Below are positions 36,914 to 45,746 of a DNA stretch of 64,000 nucleotides, piece after piece. The notes beneath the pieces were generated by a model. It was not told the DNA's origin, searched no databases, and saw only the letters and a program-made list of their open reading frames with translations. The translations under genes and the position numbers were made by a program. The first letter of the stretch is position 1, and each line of letters starts with the position of its first letter. This DNA comes from Hutsoniella sourekii ATCC 700629. Its GTDB lineage: Bacteria > Bacillota > Bacilli > Lactobacillales > Aerococcaceae. The stretch is taken from the NCBI RefSeq assembly GCF_000518205.1, contig NZ_JADD01000005.1:1-64000 (forward strand). Reading direction: 5' to 3'.

Positions 36914-36940
36914 CAAAAAAACGCCAACCAAAGTTGGCGT
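36914..36940 (-). terminator. Terminator of the nitroreductase gene
   Basis: On the minus strand the stem ACGCCAAC/GTTGGCGT is followed by TTTTTTG. It also lies just past the amidohydrolase stop on plus, where the tail is weak. Confidence 0.75.
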
Positions 36941-36964
36941 ATAAAATAGATTGGCTATTGAAAA

Positions 36965-37519
36965 TTATCCCTTAACAGTAAAGCCCTTCTTATCATAGAG
37001 ACTATCCTTAGCATTTACTGAGTCAAGGCCCCGTCCAAATACGAGTGCTGCTTTGAAAGTCCAATGATCAGGTGTTTCAATTGAGTCTTTAGCCAGTTGG
37101 CTAGGATGTTGGAGGGTAGCTTGGATATCTACATCTTCCAGTGCCAGCCAAGTGGCTAAACTAATATTGGCATGGTTTTCATCGGAATAACGACGGGCTA
37201 GAGACTCATCAATGCCAAATTTCTCTGTTAAACTATAGGTGTGGTTGCGGTCTTCAAAGAAGAGAACGGTTCCTTTAGCCTGGGCGAAGCTTTGGTAGAG
37301 TTCCTTCTTTTCATCGTTTAAAGTGGCTGTTTGTTCCCAGAAGCCCTTGTTTTCATCATTTAATAAGACAAAGATTCTAGGTGTTTGTTGGCCATAAGCA
37401 ACCGGCGCTAGGTCACACGCTGCCTTGATGGTAGCAACGATTTGCTCGTCTGCTAAGGGCACTTGTGCGTCCAGCTGGCGGTGTGATCTTCTTTTCTTAA
37501 GTAAGTCATTAAAGGTCAT
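36965..37519 (-). CDS. Nitroreductase family protein
   Basis: A 184-aa flavoprotein-like protein. The N-terminal FNDLLKKRRSHRQLD is the typical nitroreductase opening with basic FMN contacts. ISLATWLALEDVDIQATLQH lies where the second FMN/helix region is expected, and the chain ends with the family's KDSLYDKKGFTVKG-like tail. Substrate not predictable. The ATG at 37519 (MTFNDL) has AAAGGAT 8 bp upstream; a TTG at 37528 is too close. Confidence 0.8.
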   Translation of the reverse strand: MTFNDLLKKRRSHRQLDAQVPLADEQIVATIKAACDLAPVAYGQQTPRIFVLLNDENKGFWEQTATLNDEKKELYQSFAQAKGTVLFFEDRNHTYSLTEKFGIDESLARRYSDENHANISLATWLALEDVDIQATLQHPSQLAKDSIETPDHWTFKAALVFGRGLDSVNAKDSLYDKKGFTVKG

Positions 37520-37586
37520 TATTACCAATCCTTTCGATTTATTGTAAGATCTATTTTATCAGCTTTCAATGGACACTGCAAAAACA

Positions 37587-37599
37587 AAACACGAACATT
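37587..37599 (+). promoter_or_regulatory. PurBox-like sequence upstream of guaD
   Basis: AAACACGAACATT shares the CGAAC core and flanks with the PurR site AWWWCCGAACWWT, with two mismatches. It lies about 95 bp before the guaD start. Functional assignment is tentative. Confidence 0.3.
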
Positions 37600-37693
37600 A
37601 GTGCTTTTTAAATATTAATCATTTGTAATTTTTATGTCATCTATTTTAACTTGTGCTAGACTTGATTTTAGATTTTTTAAAAGGAGATGTCTT

Positions 37694-39046
37694 ATGACTG
37701 CTAATATTCAAGCTGTTTTAGCTAATTATTATTCTTGTCCACAATACGGTGACTTAACTTATCAAGAACAAGCTTTGATCTTGATAGATTCGCAAGGAGT
37801 CATCCAAGAAATCATCGCGTCAGATGCAGCTAATTATCAAAGTGAAATCGAGCGATTACGTCAAGCGGGTCAATTAGTTGAATTAGAAGAAGGACAATAT
37901 CTCTTGCCCGGATTTATCGATACTCATATTCACGCTCCTCAATGGCCTCAAGCTGGCATTGCTCTAGATCGTCCACTTGATGAATGGTTAGACCAACATA
38001 CCTTTCCTTTGGAAGCTAAGTATGCAGACTTAGACTTTGCCCGTCGTGTCTATCAAGATTTAGTGGACCAACTATTAGCTCGAGGAACGACCACGGCCCT
38101 ATATTTTGCCACCATTCATAAGGAATCTAGCTTAGAATTAGTGAAGATCTGCGCCGAAAAGGGTCAGCGAGCCTTGGTTGGTAAGGTGGTTATGGATGAT
38201 CCCGATGGGAATCCAGATTATTATCGTGATGAATCTACCGAGCAAGCCTTAGCTGATACTGAAAGCTTTATACAAGAAGTTCGAGCCTTGGCTCCCCAAG
38301 TCAAGCAAGGGGTCTATCCGGTGGTGATGCCCCGCTTTGCCCCCTCTTGTACAGATGAAGCCTTGCAGGGCTTAGGTGATTTGGCACAGAAATATCACTG
38401 TCACGTCCACACACATTGTAGTGAAGGGCAGTGGGAACATGACTTCACTCATGAGCGCTTTGGTAAGTCGGATACGGAAGCTTTGCGTGACTTTGGCTTG
38501 TTTGGCCCTAAATCAGTGATGGCTCATTCTAACTTCATTAGTGACCAAGATGCTACCATTTACCGCGAAACAGAAACGGCAGTGGCTCATTGTCCAATTT
38601 CGAATGTTTATTTTGCTAATAGTGTGATTCCGATTCGTCATCTAAAGGACTTAGGGGTTCAAATTGGTCTAGGAAGTGATATCTCTGGAGGTTTCTCCCC
38701 AAGCTTATATGATAATATTCGTCAGGCTGTCATGTCCTCAAGACAATTGGAAGAAGGGGTTGACCGTGACTTGCCATTTGAGTCACGCGGAGTCGCTGAT
38801 TCTAGAATTTCAGTGATTCAAGCCTTGCACTTAGCAACGGCCGGTGGGGGCGAAGCCTTGGATCTGCCGATTGGACAGATTGCTCCTGGCTATGCAGCGG
38901 ATTTCCAAGTCATTGATACACAGGGATTGCCAGCCTTTGGCGTCTTTGAAGAGCCAGAGCAAATCTTACAACGGATTCTCTACTTGGCTAACAAGGAAAA
39001 TATTCACCAAGTCTATGTTCAAGGCCAACTAGTCCATCAAAAATAA
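37694..39046 (+). CDS. guaD: Guanine deaminase
   Basis: Zinc amidohydrolase that turns guanine into xanthine. Metal ligands are seen in GFIDTHIHAPQWP (about 72-84; H-x-H), HTHCSEGQWEHD (about 234-245), MAHSN and GLGSDISGG (about 326-334), in the order found in animal and bacterial GuaD of about 450 aa. The ATG at 37694 (MTANIQ) has AAAAGGAG; an earlier in-frame ATG at 37634 has none. The next gene is an NCS2 permease at 13 bp, suggesting purine uptake and salvage. Confidence 0.92.
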   Translation: MTANIQAVLANYYSCPQYGDLTYQEQALILIDSQGVIQEIIASDAANYQSEIERLRQAGQLVELEEGQYLLPGFIDTHIHAPQWPQAGIALDRPLDEWLDQHTFPLEAKYADLDFARRVYQDLVDQLLARGTTTALYFATIHKESSLELVKICAEKGQRALVGKVVMDDPDGNPDYYRDESTEQALADTESFIQEVRALAPQVKQGVYPVVMPRFAPSCTDEALQGLGDLAQKYHCHVHTHCSEGQWEHDFTHERFGKSDTEALRDFGLFGPKSVMAHSNFISDQDATIYRETETAVAHCPISNVYFANSVIPIRHLKDLGVQIGLGSDISGGFSPSLYDNIRQAVMSSRQLEEGVDRDLPFESRGVADSRISVIQALHLATAGGGEALDLPIGQIAPGYAADFQVIDTQGLPAFGVFEEPEQILQRILYLANKENIHQVYVQGQLVHQK

Positions 39047-39059
39047 GAAAGGAAATACT

Positions 39060-40382
39060 ATGTCTAATCGATCCAATATTCCTGATTTTATCCAAGTGAC
39101 CGCTGATGAAAAGCTACCTGCTCTGCAAGCAGGACTTCTTGGATTAGCCCACGTCTTAGTAATGAATGTCTTTGTTGTTGCTGTGCTTTTAGCAGGGATT
39201 CTAAATTTAGGCGAAGTCCAAACTAGTCAGTTGATTCAATCATCTTTTATGGGAGCCGGTGTAGCGACTTTGCTTCAGGTTTTCTTTGGGATTCGTATGC
39301 CTGTTGCCCAAGGGGCTTCATTTGTTCCCTTGGGAGCTATGGTGGGTATTTATCAAGCGACAGGTTCGTTTGATGCGGTTATGGGTGCGATGTTAGTGGC
39401 ATCCCTTGTGTTATTTCTTCTAGGCTTATCTGGCTTTTACCGCAAGGTAACTCAAGTATTAATTCCTAATCTAGTTAGTGGCTTAATAGTGATGGTTATT
39501 GGTTTATCTTTGATGCCGACGGCCTTTATAAATAATATTTTTATTGAGAGTGGTAGTTTGACTATGCCGCAAAATATTCTACTAGCTAGTGTAACAATTA
39601 TTACCTTGATGGTTGCATCCTTGATTGGCAAGTATGTCCCACGATTAGCTCGGCCTATGGCTTATTGTTCAGTTCTATTAGCACTAGGAGTAGGAACGGG
39701 ACTTGCTCAATTGATGGGAGGAGTGAATTGGCAGGCTTTCCAACAGGCTCCATGGGTAACCCTACCTAGCATGGCCTTTGTTAATTATCACTTAGCCTTT
39801 GATCCATCGTCTATCATTACCATGCTTTTAATCTTCTTGGTATTGTTGGCAGAAACGACGGGATCTTGGTATGCCATCGCATCCGTATCCGGTGAAGAGT
39901 TAGACCAAGAGCGAATGAACCGTGGGGTTATTCTTGAAGGAATTGAAAATATTATTAATAGCTTACTTGGCGCAAGTCCAACCGCTTCATATTCTTCAAA
40001 CGCTGGAATCATTGCGATGACTGGGATAGCTAGTCGTTCGGTTTTCGTTGGAGCAGGGATTATTTTTATCATGCTTGGCTTTTTCGGAAAATTAGCTAGC
40101 TTGATCAGTATCATTCCAACTGCGGTAATTGGTGGTATCTTTGCCATGGTCAGCTTCCAAATTTTTCTAGCTGGCTTTAATCTTGTTCATCCGCTCTTAT
40201 CTTCAGAACGGAACCAATATATCGTTGGGATTGTCGTATTGGTCACTTTAGGTAGTGTCCTCTTGCCAAGTGAAGTTTCCGCTCTGGCACCAAACCTGAT
40301 TCGATATTTCCTAGCGTCCCCGATAGCAGTGGGAGCCTTGGTGGGTATCGTGTTAAACAAGTGCTTACCAGAAACAGAATAA
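39060..40382 (+). CDS. NCS2 family xanthine/uracil-type permease
   Basis: A 440-aa membrane carrier with about 14 helices. The half-helix motif QGASFVPLGA (about 80-89) and the conserved Glu region VLLAETTGSWYA (about 261-272), followed by ASPTASYSSNAGIIAMTG (about 307-324), are features of the UraA/XanP/UapA branch. It is cotranscribed with guaD, so guanine or xanthine is the likely cargo, though uracil cannot be excluded. AAGAAAGGAAA precedes the ATG. Confidence 0.9.
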   Translation: MSNRSNIPDFIQVTADEKLPALQAGLLGLAHVLVMNVFVVAVLLAGILNLGEVQTSQLIQSSFMGAGVATLLQVFFGIRMPVAQGASFVPLGAMVGIYQATGSFDAVMGAMLVASLVLFLLGLSGFYRKVTQVLIPNLVSGLIVMVIGLSLMPTAFINNIFIESGSLTMPQNILLASVTIITLMVASLIGKYVPRLARPMAYCSVLLALGVGTGLAQLMGGVNWQAFQQAPWVTLPSMAFVNYHLAFDPSSIITMLLIFLVLLAETTGSWYAIASVSGEELDQERMNRGVILEGIENIINSLLGASPTASYSSNAGIIAMTGIASRSVFVGAGIIFIMLGFFGKLASLISIIPTAVIGGIFAMVSFQIFLAGFNLVHPLLSSERNQYIVGIVVLVTLGSVLLPSEVSALAPNLIRYFLASPIAVGALVGIVLNKCLPETE

Positions 40383-40401
40383 TTTTAGCGACAACACTAT
40401 T

Positions 40402-40453
40402 CACATCAGTCATTAATCTTGAAAGGATTAAAGAGCCTGATGTGGATTTTTTG
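40402..40453 (+). terminator. Terminator after the purine permease
   Basis: CACATCAG/CTGATGTG with inner TTAATC/GGATTAA pairing, followed by GATTTTTT. Confidence 0.75.
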
Positions 40454-40531
40454 CTTTGGCTATCAATTGCTAGTTGACTTTGCTAAAATCGAAAATGAAA
40501 AAAAGATCAAAATAAAGGAGAGATAGATACC

Positions 40532-41107
40532 ATGAGAAGTGAACGTGAAAAAATGCTAGCAGGGGAATGGTACGATGCAAACTATGATCAAGAGCTAGTC
40601 CAAGCCAGAAGACATGCGCAAGACTTATGCTTTGAACTCAATCAATTGAAACCGAGTCTAACAATAGAACGTCAGGAAATTCAAGACCAATTATTTCAAA
40701 GTCCTTATCCGACTTTGGAACTTTTGAGTCCATTTGTCTGTGATTACGGCTATAATATTCGCTTTGGTCAAGATTGCTTTGTCAATATGAATTGTTATTT
40801 TATGGATGGTGCACCCATTACGCTTGGCGACCATGTTTTTGTGGGACCTTATTGCGGTTTCTATACGGCCAACCATCCTTTAGATGCCCAGAGCCGTAAT
40901 AAAGGACTAGAAAAAGCCGAACCCATTCAAGTGGGTGATAATGTTTGGTTTGGAGCTAATGTTAGTGTAATGCCAGGAGTGAGCATCGGCGATAATTGTG
41001 CGATTGCAGCAGGTAGCGTGGTTACCAAAGACTTGCCCGCCAATAGCCTAGTTTCAGGTGTACCTGCTAGACTTATTCGAACCATTGATCAAGAAGAGAG
41101 ACTGTAA
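40532..41107 (+). CDS. maa: Sugar O-acetyltransferase (maltose/galactoside acetyltransferase type)
   Basis: A 191-aa left-handed beta-helix acetyltransferase. The N-terminal Mac domain (SEREKMLAGEWYDANYDQEL, in part) is followed by hexapeptide repeats such as FGQDCFVNMNCYF and VGPYCGFYTANHPLD, whose His is catalytic, and IGDNCAIAAGSVVTKDLP. It acetylates sugars from acetyl-CoA, perhaps for detoxification (family knowledge). Ribosome site AAAGGAG. It stands alone between terminators. Confidence 0.9.
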   Translation: MRSEREKMLAGEWYDANYDQELVQARRHAQDLCFELNQLKPSLTIERQEIQDQLFQSPYPTLELLSPFVCDYGYNIRFGQDCFVNMNCYFMDGAPITLGDHVFVGPYCGFYTANHPLDAQSRNKGLEKAEPIQVGDNVWFGANVSVMPGVSIGDNCAIAAGSVVTKDLPANSLVSGVPARLIRTIDQEERL

Positions 41108-41114
41108 GAGGAAC

Positions 41115-41153
41115 AAGCCCCTCAACTAAAGCTTAGCTTTAGTTGAGGGGCTT
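41115..41153. terminator. Strong hairpin between maa and uvsE
   Basis: A 17-bp near-perfect palindrome AAGCCCCTCAACTAAAG/CTTTAGTTGAGGGGCTT serves the two converging genes. T-runs are short on both sides. Confidence 0.75.
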
Positions 41154-41158
41154 GGTAT

Positions 41159-42424
41159 TTATAATTCAAAGAATAGGGATTGGTCAAGGTAGGAATTGGG
41201 GTACTTCTTAGCCATTCTTTTTAAGAATCGTTTAAGCTTGATGCCAGCATCTACACTAGTCTCCACTTGAAGATTTTGCTGTAATGATCGGTAATTTGCT
41301 TTTTCCTTGTTGGTCACTTGGTCTTTGAAGTAGCCCCAGACGTGGTCGTAAGCATTGGTTAACGAGCCAGCTGTAGCTGGGGTATCCAGAGCTTCTTCTA
41401 GCAAGGAGTAGAAATGGACTGCAGGATAATCTGTCTTGTCCTTCAACAGCTGGCGAATAGCTTGGTAGTGACTAGGAGAATGCTCTAGGACAGAGTATTT
41501 ATAACGTGCCCACTCTGCTTCTAAATACTTGATATGGCGGTCAGATCGGGTGAGGTTGATGCATTTGACTGCTGATAAATTCTTGTCCTTTACCTCTAGA
41601 ACAATATCAAGGTCTAGGTCTTGAAGTTGATAATAGTAGTCCAGAAAATCAGCATGATAAATGGTAGCGGTATGACTCCCCAACCGACCCCCAGGTTTTT
41701 GTTGGGAATAGTGGACAGCTTGAGGACCGTCTTGAACTGCCCAAGTTAAGCTAGCTTCTTGAATCCAGTCTCGGTCAGACCGAGTGAGATCAGCTGGATT
41801 GCAAGCGTTATGTAAGTTGTCATAGACAACCGGGGCCCCAGTTGCTTGAGATAAGTTGAGAACTTCTTGAATGGTGTAGAGTCGGTCATCATTTTCAATC
41901 ACTAATCGCTTCTTAATTTGTGGGTTGAGCTTTTGGTAATTATCAACAAATCGCTTCATAGCGGCTTGCTTATCACCGTAGATGCCGCCAATATGTAGGA
42001 CAATTTTGCTGGCAGAATCTGTTTCTAAGAGGGTCAGAAAGCGATCATGATATTCTAAGTCAGCGATGGTCCGTTGTAGGACAGCGGCTTTTGGAGTGTT
42101 TAGAACGGTATATTGACCTGGATGGGCTGATACACGTATTTGGTAGTTTTTGATTTTTTGAGCAAGATCTTGCCACTCCTGTCTAAACAAGTGCCCCCAA
42201 TCCAAAGAATTGGTCTCTAAGTCTGAACCAAAAGGAATTAAGTCAGACGTGATACGAAAGAGGCGGATCCCTTGCTGATGATTATAATCCAGTTGATGAG
42301 AGAGAACCAGTAAATTATGCTTGATCAGCTCCTTAAGTTTATCTGGCGTCGCATTTTGTTTACGACAAGTTCGGTAGTTAACTTTGGGCCCGCCAACAGT
42401 CAAGCAAGCATAGCCAATAGCCAT
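41159..42424 (-). CDS. uvsE: UV DNA damage endonuclease (UVDE/UvsE)
   Basis: Nicks DNA 5' of UV photoproducts, an alternative excision-repair entry. Motifs of the metal-dependent TIM barrel are IGYACLTVG (3-11), RISSDLIPFGSD-like (RITSDLIPFGSD, about 57-68), RVSAHPGQY (about 97-105), HIGGIYGDK, IENDDRLYT (about 175-183), VYDNLHN and LEVKDKN. The catalytic part ends near residue 300; about 110 further residues form a C-terminal extension with a YDHVWGYFKD motif. AAGGAGG lies before the ATG. No LexA-type operator was seen upstream. Confidence 0.92.
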   Translation of the reverse strand: MAIGYACLTVGGPKVNYRTCRKQNATPDKLKELIKHNLLVLSHQLDYNHQQGIRLFRITSDLIPFGSDLETNSLDWGHLFRQEWQDLAQKIKNYQIRVSAHPGQYTVLNTPKAAVLQRTIADLEYHDRFLTLLETDSASKIVLHIGGIYGDKQAAMKRFVDNYQKLNPQIKKRLVIENDDRLYTIQEVLNLSQATGAPVVYDNLHNACNPADLTRSDRDWIQEASLTWAVQDGPQAVHYSQQKPGGRLGSHTATIYHADFLDYYYQLQDLDLDIVLEVKDKNLSAVKCINLTRSDRHIKYLEAEWARYKYSVLEHSPSHYQAIRQLLKDKTDYPAVHFYSLLEEALDTPATAGSLTNAYDHVWGYFKDQVTNKEKANYRSLQQNLQVETSVDAGIKLKRFLKRMAKKYPNSYLDQSLFFEL

Positions 42425-42558
42425 GAAATTCCTCCTTAAATAGCCAGTATAATAAGCCTAAGATCAAGCCTAGATCTAGTAATTTTGTCTTGTTACACTG
42501 GACCAAATCGTCTATAGTAATAAAAGTTAATTTCAAACTAACATAAAAGAGGTAAAAT

Positions 42559-43746
42559 ATGAAGCAAAACACAAATTTATATACTGCATCTATTACTGGT
42601 GCCTATGATTTTATGATAGGCTCTGTGACAGCCTTCTCGATGGTTTACTTGCTAGCTAATAATCTAAGTGAAGCTTTGATTGGTAATTTAATTGCTGGAG
42701 CTAATCTATTGGCGATCCTAACTCAGCCCTTGCTAGCTTCATGGGCGGACCGGAGTCGCAAGTGGAGTGTCTACCATTTTATTCAAGTCTTAACGGTGGT
42801 AATCTTACTAGCTTTGTTTTTGCTATTAATTTTAAGAGACCATTTTATTTTGGTGGCGGCCACTTATTTACTAAGTTTAGGCCTCTTATCGATGTTGCTT
42901 CCCTTTCATAATGCTTTTATCATGTCGCTTCTGAATGCCGGTTATCAAGTTAACTTTGGTGTAACTCGAGCAGTCGGAAGTTTCTCCTTTGCTGTAACTA
43001 GTAGTTTGGTGGGTTATTGGGTTACTCAGATGGGGGAGCAGGCCATCATTTATGTTGCCTTAATAGGTGCGATTTGTTATTTATTCGCTAATTGGCGGCT
43101 CTACCATAAATTTAAGAAGGATTTAGAGCCAGCGGGGCGGGAAGTTTCCAGTCAAAATTTTCATTTTCGAGAAGAATCAATCACTCAATCTTTTTGGCGT
43201 CGCTACCCACAGTTTATTTGGTTGATGGTGGGGACTTTAGGGCTTTTTATTAGTCATAATATTGCTAATTTATTTGTTTATCAGATTGTAGCTGGTGTTG
43301 GTGGTGGGACGTCTGAGATGGGACTGGCTATCGCCTTAGCAGCTGTCGTAGAAGTGCCAGTAATGGTCTATTATTCTCGCTTAACTCGTCGTTATCATCA
43401 TAGTCAATTGTTGAAGCTATCTAGTTGGGGTTTTATGCTAAAGGCTTTACTGACCCTACTAGCAAGTTCAGTGGCAGGCGTTTATTTTGCTCACTTGTTT
43501 CAAACGATTTCTTTTGGTCTTTATATAGTGGCTTGCGTTTACTATACGGATGAATTAATGGGCGGTCAGGATAAGGTTAAAGGTCAGTCTTATTTAGCTA
43601 TGATGCAAACAATGGGCGGAATTCTTGCTGGTTCAGTGGGTGGCTGGTTGTTGGATTTATATGATTTGAAATGCCTTTTAATTTTTAGTCTAGTAGGGAC
43701 ATTGGTAGGTGTTGCCTGCTTTCATCGAGGCTTACAAAATCGTTAG
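42559..43746 (+). CDS. Major facilitator superfamily transporter
   Basis: A 395-aa carrier with about 12 hydrophobic segments. The loop between helices 2 and 3 carries ASWADRSRKWSVYH, a variant of the MFS motif A. A central loop (about 190-210) divides two six-helix halves. PRVTRAVGSFSFA-like helix 5 (GVTRAVGSFSFAVTSSL) recalls the LacY/NHS-type branch. Substrate unknown. It is monocistronic, with a long terminator hairpin after it. Confidence 0.85.
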   Translation: MKQNTNLYTASITGAYDFMIGSVTAFSMVYLLANNLSEALIGNLIAGANLLAILTQPLLASWADRSRKWSVYHFIQVLTVVILLALFLLLILRDHFILVAATYLLSLGLLSMLLPFHNAFIMSLLNAGYQVNFGVTRAVGSFSFAVTSSLVGYWVTQMGEQAIIYVALIGAICYLFANWRLYHKFKKDLEPAGREVSSQNFHFREESITQSFWRRYPQFIWLMVGTLGLFISHNIANLFVYQIVAGVGGGTSEMGLAIALAAVVEVPVMVYYSRLTRRYHHSQLLKLSSWGFMLKALLTLLASSVAGVYFAHLFQTISFGLYIVACVYYTDELMGGQDKVKGQSYLAMMQTMGGILAGSVGGWLLDLYDLKCLLIFSLVGTLVGVACFHRGLQNR

Positions 43747-43811
43747 AAAATTAGTCACCTCCTTGTCTGTCAGCGAGGTTAAAAGAGCTGACAATGGGAT
43801 TTCTAACTAAA

Positions 43812-43861
43812 AACAATTCCCCATGCTGTGGCATTCATGTGCTAAGCATGGGGAATTGTTT
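43812..43861. terminator. Long terminator between MFS gene and ABC operon
   Basis: Near-perfect stem AACAATTCCCCATGCT/AGCATGGGGAATTGTT followed by TTG. It is bidirectional. Confidence 0.8.
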
Positions 43862-43905
43862 TGTCTAATTTTTTCTAGAGAAGATCTTCTTTAGTCTTGT
43901 TGCTT

Positions 43906-44979
43906 TCAAGGTTGCTTGTGGCCAAGGGGGACCCATAATTGAGAAACTTCTTGGTCGACATTTATCTTTTCAGGTAACAAGCCAAATTCTTGGTATTCAT
44001 TAGCGATGGTGAAGAGGGCTTCTTGGGTGTCCTTATCGTCTACAGTCCAATCATAAGTTTGAATTAGCTTTAAGGAAGTGTCGAAGTCTCCAGTTAACCA
44101 GCCCTTGTCAAAGCCGATTTGAACGACTTCTTCAAAGTGGTTCTCAATGTATTGAGAAGATTTAGCGAGAACTTGACCAATTTTTTGCGCTATTAGGGGA
44201 TTTTCCTCAACAAAAGTCCCATTTAAATAATGAACACAGCAAGGTTCATGGGCAAAGTCTTCATCTAATTGAGATCGGATTTGTCGAATTTCACCTGCAT
44301 CTTCAAATTTTTGCGCAAAAGTATCTTGTAAGACGACAGCCTGGATTTCACCATTTTCCAGAGCGAGTACGGATGATCCTTCATCGACCACTGTATAATC
44401 TACTTCTTCTGGCTTAATTCCGTCATTACCAAAGAATCGCAGACCAATATTATGACGGGAGCCGCCGTAGCCGTTGGTAATACCAACTTTTTTGTGTTTT
44501 AAGTCTTGGGTGGAGTGATAATCAGAATCGTTGGCTACATATAAGTTAGTACAACCAGTGATGGCGCCTTGAGTGAAGTAAATATCTAGTCCAGATACTG
44601 TTGGAACCAGGGTCTCAGCAATATGTTTGGTTGTTAGCTGAACCTTACCAGTGCCTACTGCGTCAATTTGATTGTCAACATTAATAATCTTTACATCGAG
44701 GCCGGCTTCTTCAAAGAACCCTTTAGCGGCAGCAATGGGAGCCGTTAACTGGCATAACCCCCCGTTGTAACCGATGGTAATCGTCTCCTTGTAGAAGGGT
44801 TCGTCCTCGATCTTGTGCGACTTTGGGACCTCCACCTCCCGGTGGCCAGCCACGTGCGCGTTGTGCGTGGCTTCTTCAATTTGAGCCCGCTTCTCATTTG
44901 ATTGATCGACAGTTGTTTGACAGCCTGTTAATATGGCTAGGCCTACTAGAAGGCCGGTTATTTTAGTTTTAGATGACAT
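43906..44979 (-). CDS. ABC transporter substrate-binding lipoprotein (NMT1/SsuA-TauA-like)
   Basis: Last gene of the cysK operon. A lipoprotein signal ends ILTGC (Cys near 21), and an N-terminal polar linker rich in His (about 31-55) follows. The type 2 periplasmic-binding fold shows IGYNGGLCQLTAPIAAAKGFF, GITNGYGGSR and VVLQDTFAQ. This is the group that binds sulfonates, taurine, nitrate or thiamine-pyrimidine precursors. A CC pair sits in HEPCCVHYLNG. I start at ATG 44979 (MSSKTK), preceded by GTGAGGAT; an ATG-led extension to 45000 adds no signal. It overlaps the ATPase gene by 11 bp. A patch of unusual GC-rich codons lies at about 44779-44873. Confidence 0.85.
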   Translation of the reverse strand: MSSKTKITGLLVGLAILTGCQTTVDQSNEKRAQIEEATHNAHVAGHREVEVPKSHKIEDEPFYKETITIGYNGGLCQLTAPIAAAKGFFEEAGLDVKIINVDNQIDAVGTGKVQLTTKHIAETLVPTVSGLDIYFTQGAITGCTNLYVANDSDYHSTQDLKHKKVGITNGYGGSRHNIGLRFFGNDGIKPEEVDYTVVDEGSSVLALENGEIQAVVLQDTFAQKFEDAGEIRQIRSQLDEDFAHEPCCVHYLNGTFVEENPLIAQKIGQVLAKSSQYIENHFEEVVQIGFDKGWLTGDFDTSLKLIQTYDWTVDDKDTQEALFTIANEYQEFGLLPEKINVDQEVSQLWVPLGHKQP

Positions 44980-45745
44980 AGAGATCCTCACTTTCTCCAA
45001 AATTCAATCGGTTCAAGATATAGCTTCGATAGTCCAAAAAGGCCCGCGATGTTCGGTTACGATCCTTAGGTAAATCAATGGTTAAATCTTCGACAATGCG
45101 TCCGGGTCTAGGGGCCATAATTAAGACTCTGGATGACATATAAATGGCTTCATCGACATCATGGGTTACCATCAGTGAGATCATGGATTCAGCTTCCGCC
45201 ATCTTCAGGATCTCATCTTGCATTTCCATCCGCGTAAAGGCATCCAAGGCCCCCAAGGGTTCATCCAACAAGAAGACTTTGGGTTGGGTAATCATGGTCC
45301 GAATCAAGGCGACTCGTTGAGCCATACCCCCTGATAATTGGTGGGGATAGGCTTGGGCAAAGTCTTGAAGACCCACCATTTGAATCAGATCATGAACTCT
45401 TTGGTCTGATTGATCCAAATCAGGCTTATTTTTGAGACCAAATTTTACATTCTCATAGACGGTGAGCCAAGGAAACAAGGTCGGCTTTTGAAAGACGAGG
45501 CCGCGGTCGATAGAAGGTTGCTTAATTTCCTCTCCGTTAAGTGTCAGAGAGCCTTGAGTAGGGGTAATTAAGCCAGAGACCAGTCTTAAAAGGGTCGTCT
45601 TCCCACAGCCAGAAGGACCAACTAGTGAGACAAATTCCTTATCCTTAACATTGAAGTTGACTTGATCTAAGGCTTGGGTAACGGTTTTATTTTGTCGGTT
45701 GAGATAACTTTTGGATAAGTTTGTTGCTTCAAGAAGATTACTCAT
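44969..45745 (-). CDS. ABC transporter ATP-binding protein (SsuB/TauB-like)
   Basis: Energises the importer with the neighbouring permease. Walker A GPSGCGKTT (about 42-50), Q-loop region VFQKPTLFPWLTVYENV, signature LSGGMAQRVALIRT (about 141-154), Walker B VFLLDEPLGALD and the switch His in VTHDVDEAIYMS are all intact. The 258-aa length matches the nitrate/sulfonate/taurine subfamily. AAAGGAG precedes the ATG, and the permease stop lies just before it. Confidence 0.92.
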   Translation of the reverse strand: MSNLLEATNLSKSYLNRQNKTVTQALDQVNFNVKDKEFVSLVGPSGCGKTTLLRLVSGLITPTQGSLTLNGEEIKQPSIDRGLVFQKPTLFPWLTVYENVKFGLKNKPDLDQSDQRVHDLIQMVGLQDFAQAYPHQLSGGMAQRVALIRTMITQPKVFLLDEPLGALDAFTRMEMQDEILKMAEAESMISLMVTHDVDEAIYMSSRVLIMAPRPGRIVEDLTIDLPKDRNRTSRAFLDYRSYILNRLNFGESEDLYVI

Positions 45746-45746
45746 C

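Noticed and set aside
37521..37606. A second CGAAC PurBox to make the usual tandem
   Set aside because: Only one CGAAC was found in the gap, so the PurR assignment stays weak.
37520..37693. Purine riboswitch upstream of guaD
   Set aside because: None of the conserved purine-aptamer loop sequences could be found; the gap is AT-rich with weak structure.
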